Assembly: GCA_937920105.1 (NCBI GenBank) | Contig: CALETH010000005.1 | Span: 1 to 12,295 of the forward strand | Reading direction: 5' to 3' | Origin: an uncultured Bacteroidota bacterium | Lineage (GTDB): Bacteria > Bacteroidota > Ignavibacteria > UBA10030 > UBA8401 | Length of the DNA stretch: 12,295 bases | Part shown: piece by piece, positions 1-7,441 of the stretch | How positions within the stretch are numbered: the first letter of the stretch is position 1 | How the letters are laid out: each line of letters opens with the position of its first letter | Position numbers and translations under genes: made by a program | Notes under the pieces: generated by a model | What the model was told of the DNA's origin: nothing | The model's database searches: none | The model's input: the letters and a program-made list of their open reading frames with translations, nothing else

Positions 1-125
1 AAAAACGTACATTTATTATTCAAACGACAGCAAATAAAAAAGTAAAATTTCAAATGCTGAGTTATTATAGTGATGCCGACCCAACAAAATTTGGCTATAT
101 GAAATTTGAGTATGAAGTAAAATAA
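1..125 (+). CDS. C-terminal end of a HmuY-like protein (partial)
   Basis: An open frame runs in from the left edge and stops at TAA 123-125. The visible ~40 residues start KRTFIIQTTANKKVKF and end with GYMKFEYEVK. The pattern (hydrophobic strand 'TFIIQTT', then 'KKVKFQMLSYY', then a closing 'GYMKFEYEV') resembles the C-terminal beta strands of HmuY-family secreted or lipid-anchored heme-binding proteins of Bacteroidota, where a 'K...i.sYY' strand precedes a final 'g.y.F.Y' strand. A strong terminator follows at 146-186, which supports a real gene end. The N-terminus and any heme ligands are outside the window, so the family call rests on a short tail and is tentative. Confidence 0.5.
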   Translation, partial: KRTFIIQTTANKKVKFQMLSYYSDADPTKFGYMKFEYEVK

Positions 126-145
126 ATTATTCTGTTTTTATCTTT

Positions 146-186
146 AAAAAGGCTTCAAAATAATAATTTTTTGAAGTCTTTTTTAT
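146..186 (+). terminator. Rho-independent terminator after the HmuY-like gene
   Basis: The arms are AAAAAGGCTTCAAAA (146-160) and TTTTGAAGTCTTTTT (169-183), which pair over 15 positions with a single G-U. The loop is 8 nt, and the 3' arm runs directly into a T-rich tract. The element lies 20 bases after the stop at 125 and before the next + strand start at 227. The A/T symmetry means it could also act on the minus strand. Confidence 0.8.
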
Positions 187-226
187 TTATATTGTAAGTA
201 TTCAATAACTTTTATTAGAAAATACT

Positions 227-535
227 ATGGAAATCACGAAAGAAAATATTCTCTCTGCCTTAAAAGATGTGTATGACCCTGAACTTCCCGTAAGTGTTGT
301 AGATTTGGGATTAATTTATGATGTAAAAATTATTGATGATTGGGTTGGCGTAAAAATGACTCTTACCACTCAAGGGTGTGGAATGTCCACCCATATTGCG
401 AATATGGTACGTGAACGTGTGAAAAAATTAGAAGGTGTTGCTGATGCAGATGTTCGGATTGTGTGGCAACCAGCATGGAGTCCATCAATGATGACGGAAG
501 AAGCAAGAAAAAAATTGAATTTGAATAAAGCATAA
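227..535 (+). CDS. MIP18/DUF59-family Fe-S cluster assembly factor (SufT/PaaD-like)
   Basis: This 102-aa protein is a complete single MIP18 (DUF59) domain. Visible hallmarks are the N-terminal helix with 'DPELP' (17-21), the strand 'VVDLGLIYDV' (24-33), the strand 'GVKMTLTTQGC' (41-51) with the family cysteine at C51, a helix to about residue 68, and the strand 'ADVRIVWQPAWSPSMM' (74-89). Relatives (SufT, PaaD, CIA2) help mature or deliver iron-sulfur clusters in the cytosol, and the cysteine is the usual functional residue. Here the common 'PGCP' around that cysteine reads 'QGCG', a small departure. No suf genes are adjacent, so the partner is unknown. The RBS is weak. Its stop lies 2 bp from the stop of the convergent transporter gene. 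Confidence 0.85.
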   Translation: MEITKENILSALKDVYDPELPVSVVDLGLIYDVKIIDDWVGVKMTLTTQGCGMSTHIANMVRERVKKLEGVADADVRIVWQPAWSPSMMTEEARKKLNLNKA

Positions 536-537
536 AA

Positions 538-1248
538 TTATTCACACAATATTTCTTGATGTGAAGATTTTTTTTCTATAGTGTTCGGACTGATATAGGG
601 AATTCCCAATCCCATTCCCCGCACAATAAATAAAATTCCTAAAATAACCATTCCAATAGGAATGAGTGAAAATATTTTTTTTCGCCATTCTTCTTTTATT
701 ACATTTCCGATAAGCGAAACTCCAAACATCATTGGTAAAGTCCCAAAACCAAAACCGGAAAGAAAAATCATTCCTTGTATTTCGTTACCAAATGTTGCTG
801 CATTCGCTAATGCCATATACACAAATCCACACGGTAAAAAACCATTAATGATTCCTATTCCAAAAAGAGAAAGCAATGTTTGTTTCTGAAATAAAAAAGA
901 AAAAAATTTTCTAAGTGTTTGATGAATTTTTGTGAGAAGTGAAATTTTACTGGTTATTCGTGAAGTAATGGAAGGAAGAAAAGCCGTAAAAATTATCAGT
1001 GTACCAATTATTATGGAAAATATTTGTTGAAAGCCCGCAAAAAAAATAGCAACACCAATATATCCTACAATAATTCCTAACACACTATACGTTACAATAC
1101 GTCCAAAATTGTAGAATATTCTTCCTAAAAAAAATTTGGTACGAGAATTTTTCCCTACTGGAAGTGATAATGCAATTGGTCCACACATTGCAATGCAATG
1201 AAAACTTCCCAAAAAACCAAGAACCCATCCAGAAAAAAAATCTATCAT
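538..1248 (-). CDS. TauE/SafE (UreH/DsbD-like) family membrane transporter, cbb3 oxidase-associated
   Basis: A 236-aa integral membrane protein with about six hydrophobic segments in two halves. Each half opens with a signature of the 'sulfite exporter TauE/SafE', UreH-like group: 'GFLGSFHCIAMCGP' (11-24, with H17-C18 and M21-C22) and 'GIINGFLPCGFVYMALANA' (132-150, with P139-C140). The paired Cys/His/Met residues in membrane helices resemble metal (copper) handling in this group. In Bacteroidota these genes commonly end cbb3 oxidase clusters, directly after ccoH/fixH. Here the ATG overlaps the fixH stop as TAATG, so translation is probably coupled. A role in copper supply to cbb3 oxidase is inferred from this context; the name 'sulfite exporter' is inherited and may mislead. 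The gene ends 2 bp from the convergent MIP18 gene. Confidence 0.85.
   Translation of the reverse strand: MIDFFSGWVLGFLGSFHCIAMCGPIALSLPVGKNSRTKFFLGRIFYNFGRIVTYSVLGIIVGYIGVAIFFAGFQQIFSIIIGTLIIFTAFLPSITSRITSKISLLTKIHQTLRKFFSFLFQKQTLLSLFGIGIINGFLPCGFVYMALANAATFGNEIQGMIFLSGFGFGTLPMMFGVSLIGNVIKEEWRKKIFSLIPIGMVILGILFIVRGMGLGIPYISPNTIEKKSSHQEILCE
541..575 (+). terminator. Possible terminator for the MIP18-family gene
   Basis: TTCACA (541-546) pairs with TGTGAA (560-565) across a 13-nt loop, followed by GA and eight Ts (568-575). It starts 6 bp after the + strand stop codon and lies inside the 3' end of the convergent transporter gene. The stem is short, so this is a weak call. Confidence 0.35.
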
Positions 1249-1703
1249 TATAAGAAAACTTTTTGTTCATGATAATATTCTTGACCGTTCCATAACCAAC
1301 GGAGTTGAATTTTCCATTTCCCTTTTTCCATACTATTGACATCAATAATTTGTGTGTATGCAGAATTTAACTGTAAGGGAATGGAAAAATCTTGTTGTTG
1401 ATTGGATGGACGATAGAAAAATATTTTTCCTGCAATACTATTTTTTGCAATTTCTTCAGGAAATTGAATACTAATTTTTCCCTCGTTTGAAGAAATTTTG
1501 ATTTTAGAATTCAGTTCTTTTGTACGTTGTACAGCATCTATATGTTCTTGATAATGAATTTCTTTTTCGTAATAATTTTCAGCAACTAAATCTATTTTCT
1601 CATTGGCAACAATATATAATCTTCCAAAAGAAAAAAGAATAAAGATTCCAAATGCGATAATTACTCCAATTCCCCAATAAGATTTTTTATTGTGATTGTT
1701 CAT
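1248..1703 (-). CDS. fixH: FixH/CcoH family protein (cbb3 oxidase assembly)
   Basis: A 151-aa protein with one N-terminal membrane helix (about 10-33, 'WGIGVIIAFGIFILFSFGRL'), then the FixH hallmark 'DLVAENYYEKEIHYQEHID' (38-56). A beta-rich periplasmic domain follows, ending with 'GKWKIQLRWLWNGQEYYHEQ' (128-147). FixH/CcoH is needed to assemble or stabilise cbb3-type cytochrome oxidase, the high-affinity terminal oxidase. Its stop overlaps the start of the downstream TauE/SafE gene (TAATG), a usual pairing. The structural genes ccoN, ccoO and ccoP and the ferredoxin gene ccoG are not upstream. Instead a KilA-N gene ends only 5 bp before this start, so the cbb3 operon is either split or elsewhere. 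Confidence 0.85.
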   Translation of the reverse strand: MNNHNKKSYWGIGVIIAFGIFILFSFGRLYIVANEKIDLVAENYYEKEIHYQEHIDAVQRTKELNSKIKISSNEGKISIQFPEEIAKNSIAGKIFFYRPSNQQQDFSIPLQLNSAYTQIIDVNSMEKGKWKIQLRWLWNGQEYYHEQKVFL

Positions 1704-1708
1704 GATAA

Positions 1709-2530
1709 TTATTGTAGTTTTTTGATAGCAGAATTTTGTGTAAGTGATTTTAATTGAGTTATTGCTATCTCATTAAGTTTTACCAAACGTTCACTTTGTG
1801 GAAGTTTCATTCTTATAAATTCTGCATTCATACTTTCAATATTGGCTAACACTAAAAGTTGCTCTATGGTTGCATAGTCTCTAATATTTCCTTCTTTTTC
1901 TGGATTTGCAGAATGCCATTGTTTTGCAGTTTTTCCAAATAGTGCAACATTTAATACATCGGCTTTATTGGCATAAACATAATTTACTTGCTCTTTTGTG
2001 ATGTTTTTTGGTATGATATGTTCTTGTATTGCATCAGTATGAATACGATAATTAATTTTTGATAATACACGATGCAAGTTCCATTCCAAAGATAAACGTT
2101 TGTTTTCATCGTCTTTAAGTCGTTGAAATTCTTTAATAAGATATAGTTTAAATTCAGGACTTAACCATGAACCAAATTCAAAAGCAATATCTTTATATGC
2201 ATACGTACCGCCTCCATACCTCCCTGCTCGTGATTGTATTCCTATAGCATTTGTATGTTCAATCCATTTTTTTGGTGTAAGATGAAATCGATTTAATCCT
2301 GATTCTTTTTTAAAGGTCTCGAATTCGCCACCTTTAAATTCAGGATTATGTATTTGTTCCCAAATTCCTAAAAATTCTACTGTATCTCTATTTCGCATCC
2401 AACTATAAATTAAATCGTCTCCACCAAATTTTTTTGACATATCAGTAAGAGAAATGTAATCATTATTATTCTTTGAGACTATTGTAATGGATGTTCCTTG
2501 AACACGAATTATTTTTGCTTTTTCCTTCAT
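1709..2530 (-). CDS. KilA-N domain protein
   Basis: 273 aa. The first ~135 residues form a KilA-N domain, a DNA-binding fold found in phage, large DNA virus and bacterial accessory proteins. Visible motifs are 'YISLTDMSKKF' (25-35), 'NRDTVEFLGIWEQIHNPEF' (47-65), 'WIEHTNAIGIQSRAGRYGGG' (89-108) and the conserved end 'AYKDIAFEFGSWLSPEF' (111-127). The C-terminal half (about 140-270) is helical and holds 'NKADVLNVALFGKTAKQW' (188-205), a segment often joined to KilA-N in bacterial proteins. The start overlaps the stop of the upstream membrane-protein gene as TAATG, and the stop lies 5 bp before fixH. A sequence-specific regulatory or phage-related role is likely but not shown; the target and partner are unknown. 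Confidence 0.8.
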   Translation of the reverse strand: MKEKAKIIRVQGTSITIVSKNNNDYISLTDMSKKFGGDDLIYSWMRNRDTVEFLGIWEQIHNPEFKGGEFETFKKESGLNRFHLTPKKWIEHTNAIGIQSRAGRYGGGTYAYKDIAFEFGSWLSPEFKLYLIKEFQRLKDDENKRLSLEWNLHRVLSKINYRIHTDAIQEHIIPKNITKEQVNYVYANKADVLNVALFGKTAKQWHSANPEKEGNIRDYATIEQLLVLANIESMNAEFIRMKLPQSERLVKLNEIAITQLKSLTQNSAIKKLQ

Positions 2531-3132
2531 TATTTTTTAACAGGTTTCACTTTATCTAACTTTTCATTCATTTTTTGCAACTCATAATTGATAGAATCAA
2601 GTTTAGGTAAATAATTATTTTTTTGAATGGAATTTAATTGATTTTCATTAATTGTAACTGAACTATTCAATTGTATAATACCAATAACTATGGATGTTAT
2701 CAAAGCAAGTATTGAAAGTCCTATTGCCCAATTAGATTGCTTTTTTGCCTCTTTTGCATTTTGTTTTGCATGTTTTAATTCAAGAAAATCTAGAAGGTTA
2801 ATAACATGTTCTAATGATATATGAATATTATCATAAATATTTTTATCACCATGATTATAAAATTTAGCATTTGGACTTAGTAAATCTAGTCGAAAAATAT
2901 TTAACAAATCTCTTTTTTGTATTAATTTCTCATCACGCTCTTTTTTTTCAAGTAATATTTTACATTCTTCTTCTGTGAGATAATCGACTTTCTTAGCAAG
3001 TTCATAGTATTCTTCCCATGTAATTACTCTATAACCTTTATCTGCTATTAACGCCATCATTTTAATAAAAAAATGGTCATCTTTTTCTATATAATCAGAA
3101 AATTTTCCAAACTTTTTTAAAGATTTTTTCAT
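2530..3132 (-). CDS. Unknown single-pass membrane protein with C-terminal coiled coil
   Basis: I do not recognise the family of this 200-aa protein. The N-terminal ~130 residues are charged and helical, with 'YRVITWEEYYELAKKVDYLT' (34-53) and a Lys/Glu-rich stretch (57-74). A lysine-rich segment (121-132) leads into one clear membrane helix ('NWAIGLSILALITSIVIGII', 134-153). The tail (about 160-195) is polar with heptad-like leucines and isoleucines and looks like a short coiled coil. No signal peptide or enzyme motif is visible. By the positive-inside rule the N-terminal domain should be cytosolic. It overlaps the KilA-N gene by TAATG and starts 25 bp after the fbp stop. Coupling to a DNA-binding protein suggests a sensor or effector pair, but that is inference. 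Confidence 0.65.
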   Translation of the reverse strand: MKKSLKKFGKFSDYIEKDDHFFIKMMALIADKGYRVITWEEYYELAKKVDYLTEEECKILLEKKERDEKLIQKRDLLNIFRLDLLSPNAKFYNHGDKNIYDNIHISLEHVINLLDFLELKHAKQNAKEAKKQSNWAIGLSILALITSIVIGIIQLNSSVTINENQLNSIQKNNYLPKLDSINYELQKMNEKLDKVKPVKK

Positions 3133-3157
3133 ACTTCTTCATTCATCCTTCTTACTT

Positions 3158-4171
3158 TCACAAACCAAATTCCTTTAAAAATTTTTCGCAAATAGTAACA
3201 TCTTCTTCACTACCAATAAATAATGGTGTTCGTTGATGCAATCCAATAGGAACAACATCAACAATGCGCTGCGTTCCATCAATAGCACGTCCACCCGCTT
3301 GTTCTACAATGTATGCTAACGGATTCGCTTCATACATCAATCGTAATTTACCGTGTTTGTTGCGAGAATCTGCGGGATATAAAAATATTCCACCATATAA
3401 AAGAGTGCGGTGAAAATCTGCAACTAACGAGCCAATATATCTTCCTGAATATGGACGTGTTGTTGCTTTATCTTCTTCTTGTAAATATTTAATATATTTT
3501 TTTACACCTCCGCCCCAATACAAATAATTCCCTTCATTCACACTATAAATTTTTCCACGTTTCGGAATTTTAATATTTTCGTGAGAAAGCAAAAACTCTC
3601 CAATACTTGGGTCGTATGTAAAACCATGAACACCATCTCCGGCTGTATAGACTAACATCGTACTAGAACCATACACAACATATCCAGCAGCAATTTGTTT
3701 ATAACCGGGCTGTGTGCAATCTTCAATCGTTCCATGTCCGTTTTGAGAAACGCGACGATAGACAGAAAAAATTGTTCCAATGCTTACATTGGCATCAATA
3801 TTAGAAGAACCATCAAGAGGGTCAAACAATAAAACATATTTTCCTTTTGGATAATTATCAGGAATCGCAAGAATATCTTCATGTTCTTCAGAAGCCATCA
3901 CACACAAATGTCCGCCGTGGTCCATTGCTTTGAAAATAGTTTCATCCGCAAACACATCTAATTTTTTTACGGTATCACCGTGAAGATTTTGTGTTCCGGT
4001 TGCTCCGAGAATATTGACTAATCCGGCTTTTGTTACTTCTCGCCAAATAATTTTTGCTGCAAGTGTTAAATCTCGCAACACCATAGAAAAATTTCCTGTT
4101 GCTCCGGGATGCTGACGTTCACCTTCAATAATGTGACGTTCTAATGTTACAAGTTTATTTGGTTGTGCCAT
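3158..4171 (-). CDS. fbp: Class I fructose-1,6-bisphosphatase
   Basis: A 337-aa enzyme, full length for the family, that hydrolyses fructose-1,6-bisphosphate to fructose-6-phosphate plus phosphate in cytosolic gluconeogenesis or the Calvin cycle. Key sequence marks are the acidic pair in 'ASEEHED' (93-99), the metal-binding 'DPLDGSSNIDANVSIG' (117-132), the substrate-binding 'NEGN' (212-215), 'LYPAD' (264-268) and the signature 'KLRLMYEANPLAYIVEQAGG' (275-294) containing the metal-ligand glutamate E281. The chosen ATG at 4171 follows a purine-rich AGAAAGAAAAAA stretch. A 72-bp gap separates it from the upstream ABC gene. The unknown membrane protein gene starts 25 bp downstream, so fbp may be read together with that accessory pair. 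Confidence 0.95.
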   Translation of the reverse strand: MAQPNKLVTLERHIIEGERQHPGATGNFSMVLRDLTLAAKIIWREVTKAGLVNILGATGTQNLHGDTVKKLDVFADETIFKAMDHGGHLCVMASEEHEDILAIPDNYPKGKYVLLFDPLDGSSNIDANVSIGTIFSVYRRVSQNGHGTIEDCTQPGYKQIAAGYVVYGSSTMLVYTAGDGVHGFTYDPSIGEFLLSHENIKIPKRGKIYSVNEGNYLYWGGGVKKYIKYLQEEDKATTRPYSGRYIGSLVADFHRTLLYGGIFLYPADSRNKHGKLRLMYEANPLAYIVEQAGGRAIDGTQRIVDVVPIGLHQRTPLFIGSEEDVTICEKFLKEFGL

Positions 4172-4243
4172 AATTTTTTCTTTCTATAAAAATTTTTAGA
4201 TAACCGGATTTGCATTACTCCCTACATTTAACTATAACAAAAT

Positions 4244-6025
4244 TTAATTTGTTAAAACTTCTTGTTCTTTATATTGTAATTGATAAAGTTTATAATAAAT
4301 TCCCTGCAATGCTAATAATTGTTGATGTGTTCCCATTTCTCTTAACTCGCCTTTGTGCATCACAATAATTTTATCTGCAGTTTGGATTGTAGAAAGACGA
4401 TGGGCAATCACAATAGATGTTCTTCCCTTCAAAATATTTTTGATTGCTGTTTGGATAAGTTTTTCGGATTCGGTATCAATGCTGGAGGTTGCTTCATCCA
4501 AAATAAGAATTGCCGGATTGTATGCTAAGGCACGTGCAAAAGAAATCAACTGTTTTTGTCCAACCGAAAGCGTGGCCCCACGCTCTTTCACTTCTTCTTG
4601 ATATTTGTTGGGAAGACTTTCAATAAAATTTTCTATTCCAATAGAACGAACTGCAGTTTTCACTTGTTCTAAAGAAATGGCTTCGTTACCAAGTGTAATA
4701 TTTTCTAAAATTGTTCCGGAAAACAGAAAAATATCTTGAAGCACAACCGCAATATATTTCCGAACTTCTTCTATAGAAAGTTCTTTGATATTTACACCAT
4801 CAATAAAAATATCTCCCTTTTGAATTTCATAAAACCGAGAAAGAAGTCCAATGATGGTACTTTTCCCCGCACCGGTGTGTCCTACAAACGCAACAGTTTC
4901 TCCGGGGTTAATGGTAAAGGAAACATTTTTTAAAACCCAATGTTCATCATTATAAGCAAACCACACATTACGAAATTCTATAGAACCGCGTACGTTGGAT
5001 AATATTTTTGTAGATGGTTGAAGATTTTTTTTATCAATATGTTTTTCATCAAGCAATTTAAAAATTCTTTCGGATGACGCCATCGCTGTTTGCATGATAT
5101 TATATTTTTCGGATAAATCTCTCACCGGTCTCCAAAACATTTCGTTAAATTGCAAAAATGCCATCACTGTTCCGATGGTAATTGTTCCTTCTAACGCATT
5201 CGCACCGGCATACCAAATAATTAATCCAATTGCGATTGCTCCGATAATTTCTACTCCGGGATAAAATAAAGCATAATATAAGATAGATTTTATATTCGCA
5301 TCGCGATGTGCTGCGTTGTGTTTTTCAAATTGGTTAAAAGATTTTTTTTCTCGATTAAAAATTTGGTCAACTAACATTCCTGTAATATGTTCTTGCATAA
5401 AAGTATTGATGCGTGCAAGTTGTAAACGTACTTCTCGATATGCTTCGCGAGATTTTTTGCGAAAGATGAGTGTTCCATAAAATAATAATGGTAAAACACT
5501 AAGAGAAAGTAATGCTAATTGCCAATTCATCGAAAACATAAACCAAATAATTCCGAGAATCATAAAGACATCACTAAATACCATGACGATTCCGGAAGAA
5601 AACATTTCGTTTAATACCTCAACATCATTGGTAACTCGCGTGATTAATCTTCCAATGGGATTTTTATCGTAAAATTTTAAGGAGAGATTTTGGAGATGAC
5701 GAAATATTTCCATTCGTAAATCCAAAATTGTTTTTTGCCCGATAAGTTGTGTGAGATAGGCATTATAATATTGTATAACTCCTCGAATTATTAATACTCC
5801 GAGAAACATCAGAGCAGTAAGCAACAATCCATGTTTATCTTTATTGGCAATATTTACATCTACAGCCACTTTGGTAAAATACGGTCTCACAGCTTCCAAT
5901 GCGGAAACTAATAGACTGAGTATAATTGCGATGATAACTTGAATTTTATATGGTCGTAGATAGCGAATTAATCGCTTCATGAGTTTGCTATCGTACGCTT
6001 TTCCGAGTATTTCGTCTTCTTGCAT
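4244..6025 (-). CDS. ABC exporter half-transporter, catalytic-site (consensus Walker B) subunit of a heterodimer
   Basis: 593 aa: a six-helix type I exporter membrane domain (about 15-310) followed by an ATPase domain. Visible motifs are the A-loop tyrosine in 'VWFAYND' (354-360), Walker A 'GHTGAGKST' (382-390), Q-loop Q430, signature 'LSVGQ' (486-490), Walker B 'ILILDE' with the catalytic glutamate E511, D-loop 'SSID', and switch histidine H542. The signature has Val where the consensus LSGGQ has Gly, while Walker B is intact. That is the expected complement of the upstream half at 9255-11015, which has a consensus signature and a degenerate Walker B. Together they would form a heterodimeric exporter of the LmrCD/BmrCD/TM287-288 kind, exporting drugs or lipids across the inner membrane; the substrate is unknown. 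Restriction-modification genes separate the two halves, with a 27-bp gap before this start. Confidence 0.9.
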   Translation of the reverse strand: MQEDEILGKAYDSKLMKRLIRYLRPYKIQVIIAIILSLLVSALEAVRPYFTKVAVDVNIANKDKHGLLLTALMFLGVLIIRGVIQYYNAYLTQLIGQKTILDLRMEIFRHLQNLSLKFYDKNPIGRLITRVTNDVEVLNEMFSSGIVMVFSDVFMILGIIWFMFSMNWQLALLSLSVLPLLFYGTLIFRKKSREAYREVRLQLARINTFMQEHITGMLVDQIFNREKKSFNQFEKHNAAHRDANIKSILYYALFYPGVEIIGAIAIGLIIWYAGANALEGTITIGTVMAFLQFNEMFWRPVRDLSEKYNIMQTAMASSERIFKLLDEKHIDKKNLQPSTKILSNVRGSIEFRNVWFAYNDEHWVLKNVSFTINPGETVAFVGHTGAGKSTIIGLLSRFYEIQKGDIFIDGVNIKELSIEEVRKYIAVVLQDIFLFSGTILENITLGNEAISLEQVKTAVRSIGIENFIESLPNKYQEEVKERGATLSVGQKQLISFARALAYNPAILILDEATSSIDTESEKLIQTAIKNILKGRTSIVIAHRLSTIQTADKIIVMHKGELREMGTHQQLLALQGIYYKLYQLQYKEQEVLTN

Positions 6026-6052
6026 AAATTATACAAAAATGTTGAGATAAAA

Positions 6053-7441
6053 TTAATAAAGTATTAAGGCTTCAATTTCCTGTTTTGCATTTTCAAAATC
6101 TGTTTTTGCATCTGCTTTAAGTTGTTCAGCCTTTTCTATAAATGCCTTAATGTCGTTTACAACTTCTTGTTGTATTGCTTTGTCAGGAATAGGAATGTAA
6201 ATATTTCTTAGTTCTTCTGCTGTAATTGCTGGATAGCTTCCACCGCTTGAACGCTGTAACATTTGTTGTAAACAGATTTGCGTTCTAAGAATGTAAAAAA
6301 GATATTCTTTACTTATTGAGTCTGTTTTGAGATTCCTTAAAATTGCAAAACCTGTTGAAGCTATGTTGCCGTCTTTTTCCGCATCAATTAGTGATATTGC
6401 CCCCCTGTATGGTCGAGTTGTTGATACAATAATGTCATTTGTACGAACAACCATCTTTGCTCTGCTTGGTGCTTCCGATATTAGAACCATCGAAACATTA
6501 TTGATTTTACCACTCGATAAATCAATTTCACTTATTTCTATGTATGGAAACTCATTCTCAAAACTGTCTTTTTGATTCCAAGTTTCTTTTGAAAATTCTA
6601 TCAATTCGCCTAATTGAGCATTTTTGGTTTTCCGAATATTATCTAATAAGGCTTTGAAGTTTGGTAAATAAAAATGCGGGTCTAACCTGCTTTCAAATGC
6701 TGATACTTTAACCGAAAAAACATTTTTTACATCTACTTTTGGAAATTCAAAGCCTATTTTTTGAGCGATATTTTCATCAACTGATTTAATCAAGTCTAAA
6801 GCATTTGTTTCTTTGATTGATTTACTTAAAACCGATTTATCAAAGGCATGAATAACTTGCAATTGTACGTCTAAAGGTGGTAAAGGAATTTTGATATTTC
6901 TTATATTATCTAAAGTAAGTTTTGGTTGTACTTGAAATGTAGCTTCTCTTAAAAGTTGTTCTTTCCCAAAATTTAGTGAAAAAATGATTTTAAGAAATTT
7001 ACTATGCAAAACCTGTTTGCTAGAGTCATTAAATTTTATGCCAATAACATTTTGGCTCATATTGTAAACGGGATAGGTATTATCTAAATAACCAACTCTA
7101 TCAATTGTGCCAATTTTTGAGAACACAAGGTCACCAGGAAACAATTGAGTTCTTTTCTCTTTTTGATTTTCAATTTCAGAAATAAAAACTGCATCTTCCC
7201 AATCCATTTTTTCTTCCTGGATATTGGAAATTCTAATAAAAGGAACACCTTCTTCTAAATAGCTTTCAGATTTTAAATTAAAAACACCTTTTCTTATTTC
7301 TAAATTTAAACTTCCTAAATCAACCACATCGAATTTAGAGACAAATGAAACATCTCTTGAAAAAAAATGAGGGTCAAATCTGTCATTAATTTCGCCCCGA
7401 TTGGTAATAAATACTTTATTCTTCCAATCAGGGCTTATACG
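6053..7441 (-). CDS. hsdS: HsdS-like specificity module, probably translated by -1 frameshift from the upstream gene
   Basis: This is a two-lobed DNA target-recognition module. Counting from a GTG at 7327 it has 424 codons. Lobe 1 includes 'GVPFIRISNIQ' (27-37) and 'FPGDLVFSKIG' (63-73), and ends 'LTLDNIRNIKIPLPPLDVQ' (137-155). A helical spacer follows. Lobe 2 begins 'FESRLDPHFYLPNF' (211-224), includes 'NDIIVSTTRPYRG' (297-309), and ends 'AITAEELRNIYIPIP' (367-381) plus a coiled helix. The homologous frame continues 38 codons upstream of the GTG, back to 7441. It includes 'NDRFDPHFF', a clear repeat of lobe 2's 'ESRLDPHFY', so the GTG start would cut a conserved element. No ATG, GTG or TTG lies in this frame between the upstream TGA (7498-7496) and that GTG. 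Entry is best explained by the slippery site at 7447-7441. Otherwise the gene is frameshifted. Confidence 0.8.
   Translation of the reverse strand, partial: RISPDWKNKVFITNRGEINDRFDPHFFSRDVSFVSKFDVVDLGSLNLEIRKGVFNLKSESYLEEGVPFIRISNIQEEKMDWEDAVFISEIENQKEKRTQLFPGDLVFSKIGTIDRVGYLDNTYPVYNMSQNVIGIKFNDSSKQVLHSKFLKIIFSLNFGKEQLLREATFQVQPKLTLDNIRNIKIPLPPLDVQLQVIHAFDKSVLSKSIKETNALDLIKSVDENIAQKIGFEFPKVDVKNVFSVKVSAFESRLDPHFYLPNFKALLDNIRKTKNAQLGELIEFSKETWNQKDSFENEFPYIEISEIDLSSGKINNVSMVLISEAPSRAKMVVRTNDIIVSTTRPYRGAISLIDAEKDGNIASTGFAILRNLKTDSISKEYLFYILRTQICLQQMLQRSSGGSYPAITAEELRNIYIPIPDKAIQQEVVNDIKAFIEKAEQLKADAKTDFENAKQEIEALILY

Noticed and set aside
4235..4254. Small hairpin TAACAAA/TTTGTTA at the end of the catalytic ABC half as a terminator
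   Set aside because: Only 7 weak A/T-rich pairs, it overlaps the stop codon, and no T-run follows on the minus strand.
4353..4601. Open frames on the + strand opposite the ABC, restriction, fbp and LRR genes
   Set aside because: They are antisense shadows of strong minus-strand genes, have no recognisable domain and no RBS.
7394..7434. The stem after the nuclease-methyltransferase stop as a rho-independent terminator
   Set aside because: No U-tract follows its 3' arm, and the sequence encodes the conserved specificity-module N-terminus.
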